DNA of 7,174 nucleotides from Candidatus Cloacimonadota bacterium. GTDB lineage: Bacteria > Cloacimonadota > Cloacimonadia > Cloacimonadales > WRIO01. A program made the position numbers and the translations under genes. The notes under the pieces are model-generated. The model did no database searches. It was given only the letters and a program-made list of their open reading frames with translations, and was not told the DNA's origin. Positions within the stretch are counted from its first letter, which is position 1, and each line of letters begins with the position of its first letter. Positions 1-6,879 of this stretch are shown here, in pieces. The stretch is from NCBI GenBank assembly GCA_017998585.1, contig JAGOCT010000086.1:1-7174 (forward strand), given 5' to 3'.

Positions 1-475
1 TCAGGTTGATATTCCTTGTGATACTGACCCTGAAATCCAAAATGTCATGGGATCTCTTGATTATATGCAAGAAGTTATTCTCCACTATGATAACCTGAAA
101 AAAGAAAAGATTGTTGAAAATCGTAACCGGATTATCAAAATGTTAAATCTGTCTATTGATGGTTTTATTATTTTGAATATCAAGGGTCAAATTATATATA
201 TCAGTGATGTCATCAAAAAATATTTCAAATATCTTGAAGAGAATACAGATATCGTTAATACACATTTTCAGGCAGATGTAGAACTCTCAATTAAAAAATA
301 TATTCTTCAGATTATTAAAACACATTCAAAGATTGATCCACAGACTTATTATATATCATCTTTAAAAAAACATATATTTGTAAAAGGAAATCTTGTGAGA
401 GATTCACGTGGTATTCCAATTGGAATTGTAATTTGTGTGAATAATCTAGAATCAGGCGATAAGGATACTAATTAG
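1..475 (+). CDS. PAS-domain signalling protein, C-terminal part (5' truncated by window edge)
   Basis: The reading frame is open from base 2, so the ATG at 47 is an internal methionine and the gene starts before the window; 157 residues are visible. The first visible stretch (VDIPCDTDPEIQNVMGSL, then a charged helix) resembles the end of a HAMP or other linker helix feeding a sensor domain. A PAS-like fold follows from about residue 33 to 134, counted from the Met at 47: the ML-x2-SIDGFIILN start, a GQIIYISD strand, and a C-terminal RGIPIGIVICVNN strand after a GNLVRDS loop. PAS domains sense ligands, redox state or light, or mediate dimerisation. The protein ends within 10 residues of the PAS domain, so any kinase or cyclase output would have to be N-terminal. 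It stops 1 nt before rluD, implying co-transcription. The PAS call is fairly firm, the HAMP suggestion weak, and the signal and partner unknown. Confidence 0.7.
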   Translation, partial: QVDIPCDTDPEIQNVMGSLDYMQEVILHYDNLKKEKIVENRNRIIKMLNLSIDGFIILNIKGQIIYISDVIKKYFKYLEENTDIVNTHFQADVELSIKKYILQIIKTHSKIDPQTYYISSLKKHIFVKGNLVRDSRGIPIGIVICVNNLESGDKDTN

Positions 476-476
476 C

Positions 477-1475
477 ATGAGAACTATCAGGCATATTGTT
501 GAACAAAACGCTCAGGAACTTCCACTTCGGATTGACAAGTATTTGTTGACCTTAAACGATGAAGATCTGTATTCAAGAACATTTATTGACCGACTGATTG
601 AAAAGGAAAAGGTAAAACTGAATCATAAGACAGTTACCAAAAAGAGTCTGATGGTGAATGCTAACGATGTAATCGAACTTTTACTGGAAGATACTCTTGA
701 TGAAGATTCAATGAATCAACCAAAAGGAGAAGATATCCCACTGAAAATAGTATTTGAAGATGATTATCTGATTGTAGTTGATAAACCTGCTGGAATGACG
801 GTACATCCTGCTCCTGGAAATTATCAGGGTACTCTGGTGAATGCTTTGATTCATCATGCTGAAGGAGCTTTGTCAAATTGTTCAGAAAGCTTTAGACCTG
901 GTATCGTACATCGTTTGGATAAAGATACTTCCGGTTTATTGATTATTGCCAAAACAGATAAAATTCACGCTCAATTATCTGATTTGATACAAAAAAGAGA
1001 AGTTAAAAAAAAATATAAAGCAATTTTAGTCGGAAATCTTCATAAAGAAAACGGAATCATAGATATGCCAATTGCCCGGAGTACTAGAAATCGTCAAAAA
1101 ATGACTGTTTCAGAAAATGGGAAAAATGCGATAACAAAATATACTCTTTTGAAAGATTATGAGTATTTCTCTTTTGTCGATATTGAATTAGTAACCGGAC
1201 GAACTCACCAGATACGGGTTCATTTCTCTGCACTCAATTGTCCAATTTTGGGAGATACAACTTATAATACCCGTACCCTGACATTATCACGGGTTCCTGT
1301 CATTTATCAAAAAAGAGTAAGTGCTCTTTTGACCAATCATCTGAATAGACAAGCATTGCACGCTTATGAAATTTCTTTTATTCATCCGGTTACCCAATGC
1401 CTTGTTGTTTTTAATTCACCCCTTCCAGATGACATTTCTTATACAATTAACTGGTTAGACAAAAATTTTACTTGA
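477..1475 (+). CDS. rluD: RluD-type 23S rRNA pseudouridine synthase
   Basis: This enzyme of the RluA family isomerises specific uridines of large-subunit rRNA to pseudouridine in the cytoplasm; RluD itself acts on helix 69. The 332-residue length is close to E. coli RluD. An N-terminal S4 RNA-binding domain spans about residues 16-75 (LRIDKYL through VNANDVIEL). The catalytic domain has DKPAGMTVHPAPG at 102-114, the signature GIVHRLDKDTSG at 142-153 with catalytic Asp148, and GRTHQIRVHF at 241-250, all intact. The chosen ATG lies 1 nt after the PAS gene's stop, with a GATAAGGA ribosome-binding stretch about 11 nt upstream, so translation may be coupled. The S4 domain and motif set favour RluD/RluC over RluA; which uridines are modified cannot be read from the sequence, so the symbol is by family. 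Confidence 0.93.
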   Translation: MRTIRHIVEQNAQELPLRIDKYLLTLNDEDLYSRTFIDRLIEKEKVKLNHKTVTKKSLMVNANDVIELLLEDTLDEDSMNQPKGEDIPLKIVFEDDYLIVVDKPAGMTVHPAPGNYQGTLVNALIHHAEGALSNCSESFRPGIVHRLDKDTSGLLIIAKTDKIHAQLSDLIQKREVKKKYKAILVGNLHKENGIIDMPIARSTRNRQKMTVSENGKNAITKYTLLKDYEYFSFVDIELVTGRTHQIRVHFSALNCPILGDTTYNTRTLTLSRVPVIYQKRVSALLTNHLNRQALHAYEISFIHPVTQCLVVFNSPLPDDISYTINWLDKNFT

Positions 1476-1506
1476 TTTTTTTCTTAAATTGGATTATGTT
1501 GAGTTT

Positions 1507-1513
1507 AGAAGGA
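1507..1513 (+). promoter_or_regulatory. Ribosome binding site deciding the start of the receiver-phosphatase gene
   Basis: AGAAGGA lies 8 nt before the ATG at 1522. It supports that start over an in-frame TTG at 1489, which would add 11 residues (MDYVEFRRIII) before the usual receiver N-terminus and has no good ribosome binding site of its own. Confidence 0.75.
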
Positions 1514-1521
1514 TAATAATT

Positions 1522-2667
1522 ATGAATAAAGATAAACCAATAATTTTAATCGTTGATGACGAACCGGTAAACCGGTTGATTCTCGCACGCTCTTTTTCTT
1601 CAAAAGATGCAGAAATTCACGAATGTAGCTCTGGTTTTGAAGTAATGGATTTCCTGGAGCATAAGATACCAGATATTGTATTGTTAGATATTATGATGCC
1701 TGGAATGGACGGTTTTGAAGTATGTGAAAGAATAAAGAATAATCCCAAAACCTTTGATGTTCCTATCTTGCTAATCACTGCTTTAAATGATAAACAATCA
1801 AAACTAAAAGGGCTTGAATTAGGAGCTCACGATGTTATCACCAAACCTTTTGATATATTTGAAGTAAAACTTAGAGTAAAACAATATCTAAAAATGCGAG
1901 AATTATTTTTACAGGTAAAAGACTATAATAATCGTATGAAAAAGGAAATTTTGGCAGCCAGAAAGATTCAGATGAATATGTTGCCACAGAATAACAGACA
2001 GATCAATAATAATTATTATTTTAATTATGAATACTATCCCTGCGATGATTTAGGAGGAGATTTTCTAGATTTTATTGCTTTATCTGATTCTCAGTATCTC
2101 TTTTACATTGCTGATGTCTCAGGCCATGGGGTTGCGTCTTCACTAGTTACTGTTTTTCTAAAGGAATTCTTTAATCAACACCTGAAAAAGATACTCATAA
2201 ATCCTAATCCCAATGATATTCTTCAAAAATTAAATAAAGCCCTGATAACAGTCAATTTTGCAGATAAATACCTGACCATGTTTTTAGGAATTTTAAATGT
2301 GGATGATAATCTGTTATATTGGAGTTCTGCAGGACCCAATACATTCCCAATTCTTTTTTCAGAAGAAGGGATTATTGAACTTGAAAATTCTGCACCTGCC
2401 CTGGGTTGGTGGGAAGATGTCAGTTTTGAGAATCATGTCACAGAAATTCCTCCGAATAGCTCTCTTATTTGTTATTCTGATGCCGCTATAGAATTAAAGA
2501 ATCAGAATGATCAACAGCTTGAGAGAGAGGGTTTTATTGAACTATTGAAAAAGAATAAAATAAATGAATATCTGGATTTTCAGGCAGTAATGCATGATTT
2601 GCTGGATTATAGTAATTCTTTAACGTTCAATGATGATTTAACTTTAGTAGGAATAAAGAGAGGATAA
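1522..2667 (+). CDS. Response regulator with PP2C/SpoIIE-type serine phosphatase output
   Basis: The ATG at 1522 gives a 381-residue cytoplasmic protein. Residues 1-125 are a CheY-like receiver: acidic pair in VDDE (12-13), phosphoacceptor Asp56 in [13 protein letters not shown], Thr86 in ITA, and Lys108 in TKPF. A charged helical linker at about 124-155 ends in [11 protein letters not shown], the RsbU-like lead-in. A PP2C/SpoIIE phosphatase follows with its metal-binding motifs intact: LGGDF (Asp180), ADVSGHG (Asp198), YSDAAIE (Asp320) and NDDLTLV (Asp371/372). The third motif has Ala where relatives usually have Gly (YTDG). In known systems such phosphatases dephosphorylate an anti-sigma antagonist (RsbV/SpoIIAA type) and so trigger partner switching; phosphorylation of the receiver would control activity. 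No kinase, RsbW or RsbV homologue is visible here, so the target is unknown. It ends 1 nt before the next gene. Confidence 0.93.
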   Translation: MNKDKPIILIVDDEPVNRLILARSFSSKDAEIHECSSGFEVMDFLEHKIPDIVLLDIMMPGMDGFEVCERIKNNPKTFDVPILLITALNDKQSKLKGLELGAHDVITKPFDIFEVKLRVKQYLKMRELFLQVKDYNNRMKKEILAARKIQMNMLPQNNRQINNNYYFNYEYYPCDDLGGDFLDFIALSDSQYLFYIADVSGHGVASSLVTVFLKEFFNQHLKKILINPNPNDILQKLNKALITVNFADKYLTMFLGILNVDDNLLYWSSAGPNTFPILFSEEGIIELENSAPALGWWEDVSFENHVTEIPPNSSLICYSDAAIELKNQNDQQLEREGFIELLKKNKINEYLDFQAVMHDLLDYSNSLTFNDDLTLVGIKRG

Positions 2668-2668
2668 G

Positions 2669-2860
2669 ATGGATTGCCAGAATAATCAGCTATGCAATTG
2701 TACTTATCCTTGTTCAAAGAATGCAAAGTGTTGTGAGTGTATTGCCTATCATCGTAAAAATAAAGAGTTACCAGCCTGTTATTTCCCAAAAGAGGCTGAA
2801 AAGACATACAATCGTTCGATTGATTATTATATAAAATTAATAAAAGAAGGTAAAGTATAA
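2669..2860 (+). CDS. Small cysteine-rich DUF6485-like protein
   Basis: This 63-residue protein carries eight cysteines in its first 37 residues (3, 9, 11, 15, 21, 22, 24, 37) plus His28. The pattern is C-x5-C-x-C-x3-C-x5-CC-x-C-x3-H-x8-C, followed by YFP and a basic helical tail. The order [13 protein letters not shown] and ELPACYFP matches my recollection of the DUF6485 family, which has no known function. The cysteine spacing suggests metal binding (zinc or an iron-sulfur cluster); that is inference. There is no signal peptide, so it is probably cytoplasmic. A GAGAGG ribosome binding site (2658-2663) lies 5 nt before the ATG. It is 1 nt from the phosphatase gene upstream and 1 nt from ribBA downstream. 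That spacing, with the good ribosome binding site and the conserved-looking pattern, argues that it is a real gene despite its size. Confidence 0.82.
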   Translation: MDCQNNQLCNCTYPCSKNAKCCECIAYHRKNKELPACYFPKEAEKTYNRSIDYYIKLIKEGKV

Positions 2861-2861
2861 A

Positions 2862-4073
2862 ATGAATGAATTTCAATTTTCCAGTATAGAATATGCCATA
2901 GATGAGATAAAAAAAGGGAATCTGATTATTGTTGTAGATGATGAGAGCCGGGAAAATGAAGGCGATCTTGTTGGTGCAGCAGAATTAATGACTCCAGAGA
3001 ATGTTAATTTTATGATCAGTCAGGCAAAAGGTTTATTATGTGCCCCTATCAGTCGTAAGATAGCTGAAAAATTAGAAATTCACCTGATGACTGAAAATAA
3101 TTCTGATCGTCACGGAACCAAATTTACTGTTAGTGTTGACGCTTCTCAAGGTACTACAACTGGTATATCTGCCTTTGAAAGATCTCTTACATTAAGAAAA
3201 CTGGCAGATTCAAAAACGGAGTCTCAGGATTTTATAAGACCTGGTCATATTTTCCCTTTAATTGCTGAAGATGGAGGGGTTTTAAAACGTGCCGGACATA
3301 CTGAAGCAGCAGTAGATCTGGCTAAACTTGCTAAGCTTAACCCTGCTGGGGCTATTTGTGAAATCATAAATGATGATGGAACTATGGCTAGATTACCTGA
3401 ACTAATCAATTTTTCTATAAAGCATAATATGGCACTTATCACGATTAAAGACCTTATTGCTTATCGATTTAAGAATGATTCTCTGGTACACATGGCTTCT
3501 GAAGCTAAATTGCCGACAGAGTATGGTGAGTTTATTATCAGGACCTACGAGAGTAAAATTAGTAATGAATATCATATTGCATTAATTATGGGTGACATAG
3601 AGAATGCCGAAAACGTGCTGGTACGTGTACATTCTGAATGTCTGACCGGTGATGCCTTACATTCTCTTCGCTGTGATTGCGGAAAACAATTGGCTTTTGC
3701 AATGGAAAAAATTGCGGCAGAAGGAACCGGCGTGATTCTGTATATGAAGCAGGAAGGACGAGGGATAGGTCTAATCAATAAAATTAAGGCTTATCACCTT
3801 CAGGATCACGGTCGTGATACTGTACAGGCAAATCTGGAGCTTGGATTCAGAGATGATATGAGAGATTATGGAATTGGTGCTCAAATTTTGAAAGCAATCG
3901 GGTTGAACAAAATACGCTTGCTGACTAATAATCCAAAGAAACTCATTGGATTAGAAGGTTACGGTCTGGAAATCGTAGAAAGAGTGTCGATCGAAATTCA
4001 ACCTGTTAAAGAAAATGAACATTATTTAAAAACAAAAAAGAAAAAAATGGGGCATATACTGAATGAAGTTTAA
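2862..4073 (+). CDS. ribBA: Bifunctional 3,4-dihydroxy-2-butanone 4-phosphate synthase / GTP cyclohydrolase II
   Basis: RibBA supplies both precursors of riboflavin: the RibB half makes 3,4-dihydroxy-2-butanone 4-phosphate from ribulose 5-phosphate, and the RibA half opens GTP to the diaminopyrimidine. The 403-residue length is normal for the fusion. The RibB half (about 1-203) shows [11 protein letters not shown] at 26-36, [13 protein letters not shown] at 82-94, RPGHIFPL at 126-133 and [11 protein letters not shown] at 143-153. The RibA half (about 208-403) shows zinc ligands Cys260, Cys271 and Cys273, EGRGIGL at 298-304, the catalytic region [13 protein letters not shown] at 331-343, and TNNPKK at 355-360. 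Both active sites look complete. An AAGAAGG (2844-2850) lies 11 nt before the ATG. No other rib gene is in the window and no FMN riboswitch can fit in the 1-nt gap, so its expression follows the operon. Its 3' end overlaps the next gene by 11 nt. Confidence 0.97.
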   Translation: MNEFQFSSIEYAIDEIKKGNLIIVVDDESRENEGDLVGAAELMTPENVNFMISQAKGLLCAPISRKIAEKLEIHLMTENNSDRHGTKFTVSVDASQGTTTGISAFERSLTLRKLADSKTESQDFIRPGHIFPLIAEDGGVLKRAGHTEAAVDLAKLAKLNPAGAICEIINDDGTMARLPELINFSIKHNMALITIKDLIAYRFKNDSLVHMASEAKLPTEYGEFIIRTYESKISNEYHIALIMGDIENAENVLVRVHSECLTGDALHSLRCDCGKQLAFAMEKIAAEGTGVILYMKQEGRGIGLINKIKAYHLQDHGRDTVQANLELGFRDDMRDYGIGAQILKAIGLNKIRLLTNNPKKLIGLEGYGLEIVERVSIEIQPVKENEHYLKTKKKKMGHILNEV

Positions 4074-4803
4074 AAAAAATATTCTTCTGCTTTTAATTTG
4101 TCTGATACCTTTTATAATACACAGTCAGGTGAAATACCCAAAACCGGTCTCTTTTGTGAATGATTTTGCCGGTTTAATTAGCGATGAAGTCCGCATTCAG
4201 CTTGATAATCTCCTAACTGAACTCAAACAGAAATCTGATGTGGAAATTGCTGTAGTAACCGTAAAAGATATGCAGGGATTAGACAGGGAAACGTATGCAG
4301 TTGAGCTTTTCAAAGAATGGAAGATAGGATCAAAAAATGATGAAGGTATTCTCTTTCTGATTGCTGAGTCTGAAAGACAAATAAAGATTGAAGTGGGCTA
4401 TGGACTTGAAGGCTTGATTAATGATGCCAAAGCAGGTCGTATATTAGACAATTATGCACTCCCTTCACTAAAAGAAAATGATTTTAATAATGGTATAAAG
4501 AATACGGTTATTGCCTTATGCCAGGTGATTGCTGCAGATAAAAATATACAGTTGACCGGTATGCCTGATGTTCAGCATCGGGAAATAAGGAAGCGGTCAG
4601 GTTTATCAAATCTGATTTTTATCATCATTTTTATCTTTTTAATGATAGTTACTCGTGGCAAAATTCTCTTGTGGCTTTTGCTTTTTTCTGGTCACGGTGG
4701 TGGTCGTGGAGGCGGATTCGGCGGTGGAGGAGGCGGATTCGGAGGCTTCGGCGGTTTTGGTGGTGGATCATCAGGTGGTGGTGGTGCCGGCAGAAGTTTT
4801 TAA
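4063..4803 (+). CDS. TPM-domain (YgcG-like) exported membrane-anchored protein with glycine-rich tail
   Basis: The 246-residue protein begins with a basic-hydrophobic signal sequence (1-21, [20 protein letters not shown]). A TPM domain follows at about 28-160, seen in [11 protein letters not shown] (32-42), [10 protein letters not shown] (58-67), LFKEWKIG (82-89), DEGILFLIA (93-101) and the strongly typical [20 protein letters not shown] (109-128). A hydrophobic stretch at 183-208, interrupted by TRGK, makes one or two membrane segments. The tail from 210 is almost all Gly with Phe and Ser, ending AGRSF; such tails are common in this family. TPM proteins are linked to membrane-protein quality control and, in some cases, weak acid phosphatase activity; the role here is unknown. 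The domain should face outside the cytoplasmic membrane. The start lies inside ribBA (11-nt overlap) with no strong ribosome binding site, suggesting translational coupling. Confidence 0.9.
   Translation: MKFKKNILLLLICLIPFIIHSQVKYPKPVSFVNDFAGLISDEVRIQLDNLLTELKQKSDVEIAVVTVKDMQGLDRETYAVELFKEWKIGSKNDEGILFLIAESERQIKIEVGYGLEGLINDAKAGRILDNYALPSLKENDFNNGIKNTVIALCQVIAADKNIQLTGMPDVQHREIRKRSGLSNLIFIIIFIFLMIVTRGKILLWLLLFSGHGGGRGGGFGGGGGGFGGFGGFGGGSSGGGGAGRSF
4708..4742 (+). repeat. 14-bp direct repeat in the glycine-rich tail
   Basis: GGAGGCGGATTCGG occurs at 4708-4721 and again at 4729-4742, a 21-nt (7-codon) period encoding GGGFG units. The surrounding stretch, about 4690-4795, is visibly G+C-rich against the AT-rich remainder of the window. 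Codons for Gly are nearly all GGT/GGA/GGC, so the composition follows from the amino acids; slippage could change the tail length between strains. Confidence 0.85.
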
Positions 4804-4915
4804 TTCTCAACTACAAGCATTCTGCTTGCAGAAAAATAAGGCTACAATTTGTAGTTCAAATAGCTACCGGCTTATTTGCCGTTTCAGTATTTTTAGATAA
4901 ATATCAGGAGGTAAA
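4804..4915 (+). other. Non-coding gap with competing inverted repeats
   Basis: This is the longest gene-free stretch. It holds an 8-bp perfect inverted repeat, AACTACAA (4809-4816) with TTGTAGTT (4849-4856). Inside it is a hairpin, TTCTGC (4820-4825) with GCAGAA (4828-4833), which may close on a CTTG loop. Competing pairs are CAAGCA/TGCTTG (4814-4819 with 4823-4828), AAATAAG/CTTATTT (4834-4840 with 4871-4877), and GTAG (4851-4854) with either CTAC at 4842-4845 or CTAC at 4864-4867. None is followed by a T-run, so it is not a standard terminator. I could not identify a convincing promoter. It may be a structured leader for the next gene or an mRNA-processing site; that is inference. Confidence 0.45.
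4906..4911 (+). promoter_or_regulatory. Consensus ribosome binding site for the DUF445-like gene
   Basis: AGGAGG, extending to GGAGGT, sits 4 nt before the ATG at 4916. It is the strongest ribosome binding site in the window, and it fixes the start of a gene that has a long leader rather than a coupled upstream stop. Confidence 0.8.
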
Positions 4916-5515
4916 ATGTTCTTTCTAATAGGCTTACTAAAATTTGTTTTAATTATATTAGCGAACGTGGGACTTGGTTATCTTTTATGTTCTTTGATTT
5001 ATGGCTTTTTCTTTTGTGCTAAACCAATATACTTTTTTAATTTTAAGATTCCATTTACTCCCGGACTCCTTTATCGAAAGAAAAAATGGCTTATTAAAAA
5101 ATTAACAAAACTCGTTGATGATTATCTGGATTATGCGATAAATGAAAATAAACGTAATAACTATCTTGCTCAGTTTGAAGATAAACTATTTAAGACCTTT
5201 CACAGTTCAATCAAACAGTTTTTTAGTGAAAAGCCACTTCCCAAATTTATTAAGAATAAGTTAGCTGAATGGTCTGAAAAAATAGCTGTTACATTAGTGA
5301 AGAAAATCAGCAGAGAACTGATTCCTTATATTATTATAAGTCTGGGAATTAAAGATAAGATTGATTTATTAAGTGAAAAACTGGATATCGATCTACTGAA
5401 GAAGTACTTTTATGAATATGTTTATAAATATGTCCTCTGGTTTACCTATGCCTTTTTTGGACTAATAGGAATTTATAATGCGATTTTATATGCGATATTG
5501 AGATTATTTTTATAG
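4916..5515 (+). CDS. Short DUF445-like integral membrane protein
   Basis: The protein has 199 residues. Residues 3-33 form a hydrophobic N-terminal segment, and about 173-196 form a C-terminal one (LWFTYAFFGLIGIYNAILYA). Between them is a lysine-rich, helical region without cysteines. The stretch PIYFFNFKIPFTPGLLYRKKK (37-57) resembles the start of DUF445 proteins, where a membrane helix leads into an IPFTPGL-IP-R/K-R motif. Classical members such as Bacillus YheB are roughly twice as long, so this would be a compact version keeping both ends. The function of DUF445 is not established. Predicted topology is a hairpin with the long basic middle domain most likely cytoplasmic, given the positive charges after the first helix. 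It lies 15 nt before the CoA-transferase genes and could share their transcript. The family call rests on one motif and the topology. Confidence 0.68.
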   Translation: MFFLIGLLKFVLIILANVGLGYLLCSLIYGFFFCAKPIYFFNFKIPFTPGLLYRKKKWLIKKLTKLVDDYLDYAINENKRNNYLAQFEDKLFKTFHSSIKQFFSEKPLPKFIKNKLAEWSEKIAVTLVKKISRELIPYIIISLGIKDKIDLLSEKLDIDLLKKYFYEYVYKYVLWFTYAFFGLIGIYNAILYAILRLFL

Positions 5516-5530
5516 ATATAAGGAGTAACT

Positions 5531-6178
5531 ATGCCAAAAATCATTGACGCTCAAACTGCTGCTGCTATGATAAAACCGAATGACCGTATTATGTTTGGTT
5601 CTTTCCTGGCTGTCGGCTGTGCTGAAACTATTATTGATGAAATGGTAAAACTCGGCACAAAAGATTTACACATGATTTGCATTGCATCAGATTATGAAAA
5701 TCGTGGAGTAGGAAAACTAATTGCTAATAAGCAAATTAAGTCTGCTCAGGTATCCCATTTAGGAACTAATAAGGCAATTCAAGATCAGTATAACAAAGGA
5801 GAAATGATCGTTGAAATGATTCCTCAGGGAACACTGATGGAGAGAATCCGTGCGAAAGGTGCTGGGCTTGGCGGGGTGTTAACTCCAACAGGTCTTGGTA
5901 CAATTGTTCAAGAAGGAAAAGATATTATTGAAGTGGATGGAAATCCTTATATTCTTGAAAAACCTATTGGAGCTGACTGGGCAATCCTAAAAGCAGAAAA
6001 AGCAGATAAAATGGGAAACCTGGTGTACAATAAAACAGCCAGAAATTCAAATCCGATTATGGCAACTGCGGCTACTAAAGTGATTGTTGAAGTCAAAGAA
6101 ATCGTTGAAATTGGTGAAATCAACCCTGAAGATGTCGTTACCCCTGGCATTTTTGTTCACTATATTGTTAAAGTATAA
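5531..6178 (+). CDS. atoD: Acetoacetate/butyrate-type CoA-transferase, alpha subunit
   Basis: This is the alpha subunit of a family I CoA-transferase, which moves CoA between a CoA thioester and a free acid (for example acetoacetate, butyrate or acetate) in the cytoplasm. The 215-residue length matches AtoD/CtfA. Typical features in order are MFGSFLAVGCAETIIDEM (21-38), VSHLGTNKAIQDQ near residue 74, PQGTLMERIRAKGAGLGGVL near 98-117 followed by TPTGLGTIVQEGKD, then GADWAILKAEKADKMGN and the closing TPGIFVHYIVKV. The GAGLGGVLTPTGLGT stretch is closer to clostridial CtfA than to the enteric enzyme as I recall them. An AGGAG (5521-5525) lies 5 nt before the ATG, and the beta gene follows after 10 nt. 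The substrate cannot be fixed from the sequence; ctfA or scoA would be equally fair names. Confidence 0.93.
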   Translation: MPKIIDAQTAAAMIKPNDRIMFGSFLAVGCAETIIDEMVKLGTKDLHMICIASDYENRGVGKLIANKQIKSAQVSHLGTNKAIQDQYNKGEMIVEMIPQGTLMERIRAKGAGLGGVLTPTGLGTIVQEGKDIIEVDGNPYILEKPIGADWAILKAEKADKMGNLVYNKTARNSNPIMATAATKVIVEVKEIVEIGEINPEDVVTPGIFVHYIVKV

Positions 6179-6182
6179 GGAG
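6178..6182 (+). promoter_or_regulatory. Ribosome binding site deciding the beta-subunit start
   Basis: AGGAG overlaps the last base of the alpha-subunit stop and sits 6 nt before the ATG at 6189. The beta frame stays open upstream to 6084 within the alpha gene, but those 35 extra residues do not resemble the family's N-terminus. Confidence 0.8.
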
Positions 6183-6188
6183 AAAATC

Positions 6189-6860
6189 ATGGATCGTAAT
6201 GATAAAAATTATAAAAGAGTATTAATCGGTAAACGTATTGCTAAGGAACTCAAAGATGGAGATTGGTGTAATTTAGGAATTGGTCTTCCAACAGAAGTGG
6301 CAAACCATATCCCAGCTGGTACATCAGTCTTTTTCCAGTCAGAGAATGGGATGATGGGCGTTGGACCTGCTCCGGCTCAAGGTGAGGAAGATGCTGATTT
6401 AATCAATGCCGGTGGTGGTTTTATAACGGCAATTCCAGGTGCATGCTATTTTGATTCATGTACCAGTTTTGGCATTATCAGGGGTGGACATCTCGATATG
6501 ACTGTTCTGGGTGGATTACAGGTAGATGAAAATGGTAATCTGGCAAACTGGATGATTCCTGGTAAAATGGTACCAGGTATGGGTGGCGCTATGGATTTGG
6601 TAACAGGCTCTAAAAAAGTAGTGGTAGCAATGGAACATTGTGATAAGAATGGTAATTCTAAACTACTTAAACACTGCAATCTGCCACTAACTGCAAAAGA
6701 AAAAGTGAATCTCATTGTAACAGATATGGCTGTGATCGAGATTAAAGATAAAAAAATGAACTTACTTGAAATAGCTGAAGGTTTGACAGTTGATGAAGTT
6801 GTGAAAGCAACTGAAGCCGAACTTGTCTTACCTCAAGTAGTTAAATTCTTTGGTGTATAA
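6189..6860 (+). CDS. atoA: Acetoacetate/butyrate-type CoA-transferase, beta subunit
   Basis: This is the catalytic partner of the upstream alpha subunit, forming a heterooligomeric family I CoA-transferase that works through a glutamyl-CoA thioester. From the ATG at 6189 it has 223 residues, the usual AtoA/CtfB length. Visible motifs are IAKELKDGDWCNLGIGLPT (17-35), FFQSENGMMGVGPAP (48-62) with Glu52 as the expected catalytic glutamate, NAGGGFITAIPGACYFDS (73-90), IRGGHLDMTVLGGLQVD (97-113), NWMIPGKMVPGMGGAMDLV (120-138) and LPLTAKEKVNLIVTDMAVIE (165-184). Nothing looks missing. No thiolase, decarboxylase or dehydrogenase gene of a fermentation pathway is in the window, so whether it activates acetoacetate, recycles butyrate or serves amino-acid fermentation is open. 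It ends 19 nt before a strong terminator, so it is the last gene of its transcript. Confidence 0.95.
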   Translation: MDRNDKNYKRVLIGKRIAKELKDGDWCNLGIGLPTEVANHIPAGTSVFFQSENGMMGVGPAPAQGEEDADLINAGGGFITAIPGACYFDSCTSFGIIRGGHLDMTVLGGLQVDENGNLANWMIPGKMVPGMGGAMDLVTGSKKVVVAMEHCDKNGNSKLLKHCNLPLTAKEKVNLIVTDMAVIEIKDKKMNLLEIAEGLTVDEVVKATEAELVLPQVVKFFGV

Positions 6861-6879
6861 TTTTATTGAATGATAAAAT

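Noticed and set aside
1472..1500. Possible promoter: TTGATT, 17-nt spacer, TATGTT
   Set aside because: Each element matches consensus at only 4 of 6 positions, and transcription would start at the ribosome binding site itself. In AT-rich DNA this is expected by chance.
1489..1521. In-frame TTG start giving 11 extra residues to the receiver-phosphatase
   Set aside because: The ATG at 1522 has AGAAGGA 8 nt upstream and begins directly before the receiver's first strand; the extension looks like non-coding sequence.
2607..2876. Antisense open frame across the phosphatase/DUF6485/ribBA junctions
   Set aside because: It spans three well-supported genes on the other strand and its composition reflects their reverse complement.
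3245..3778. Antisense open frames inside ribBA
   Set aside because: They lie opposite highly conserved RibBA motifs, have no ribosome binding sites and resemble no family.
4814..4833. Hairpin after the TPM gene as a terminator
   Set aside because: No T-run follows the stem; the downstream bases are A-rich.
4655..4928. Alternative-frame open stretches across the glycine-rich tail and the following gap (Val- or Arg/Trp-rich)
   Set aside because: They are frame-shifted readings of the GGN-rich repeat, with unnatural composition and no ribosome binding site.
6084..6188. Upstream extension of the CoA-transferase beta frame into the alpha gene
   Set aside because: The extra 35 residues are a shifted reading of the alpha subunit's conserved C-terminus, and the ATG at 6189 has a clear AGGAG.
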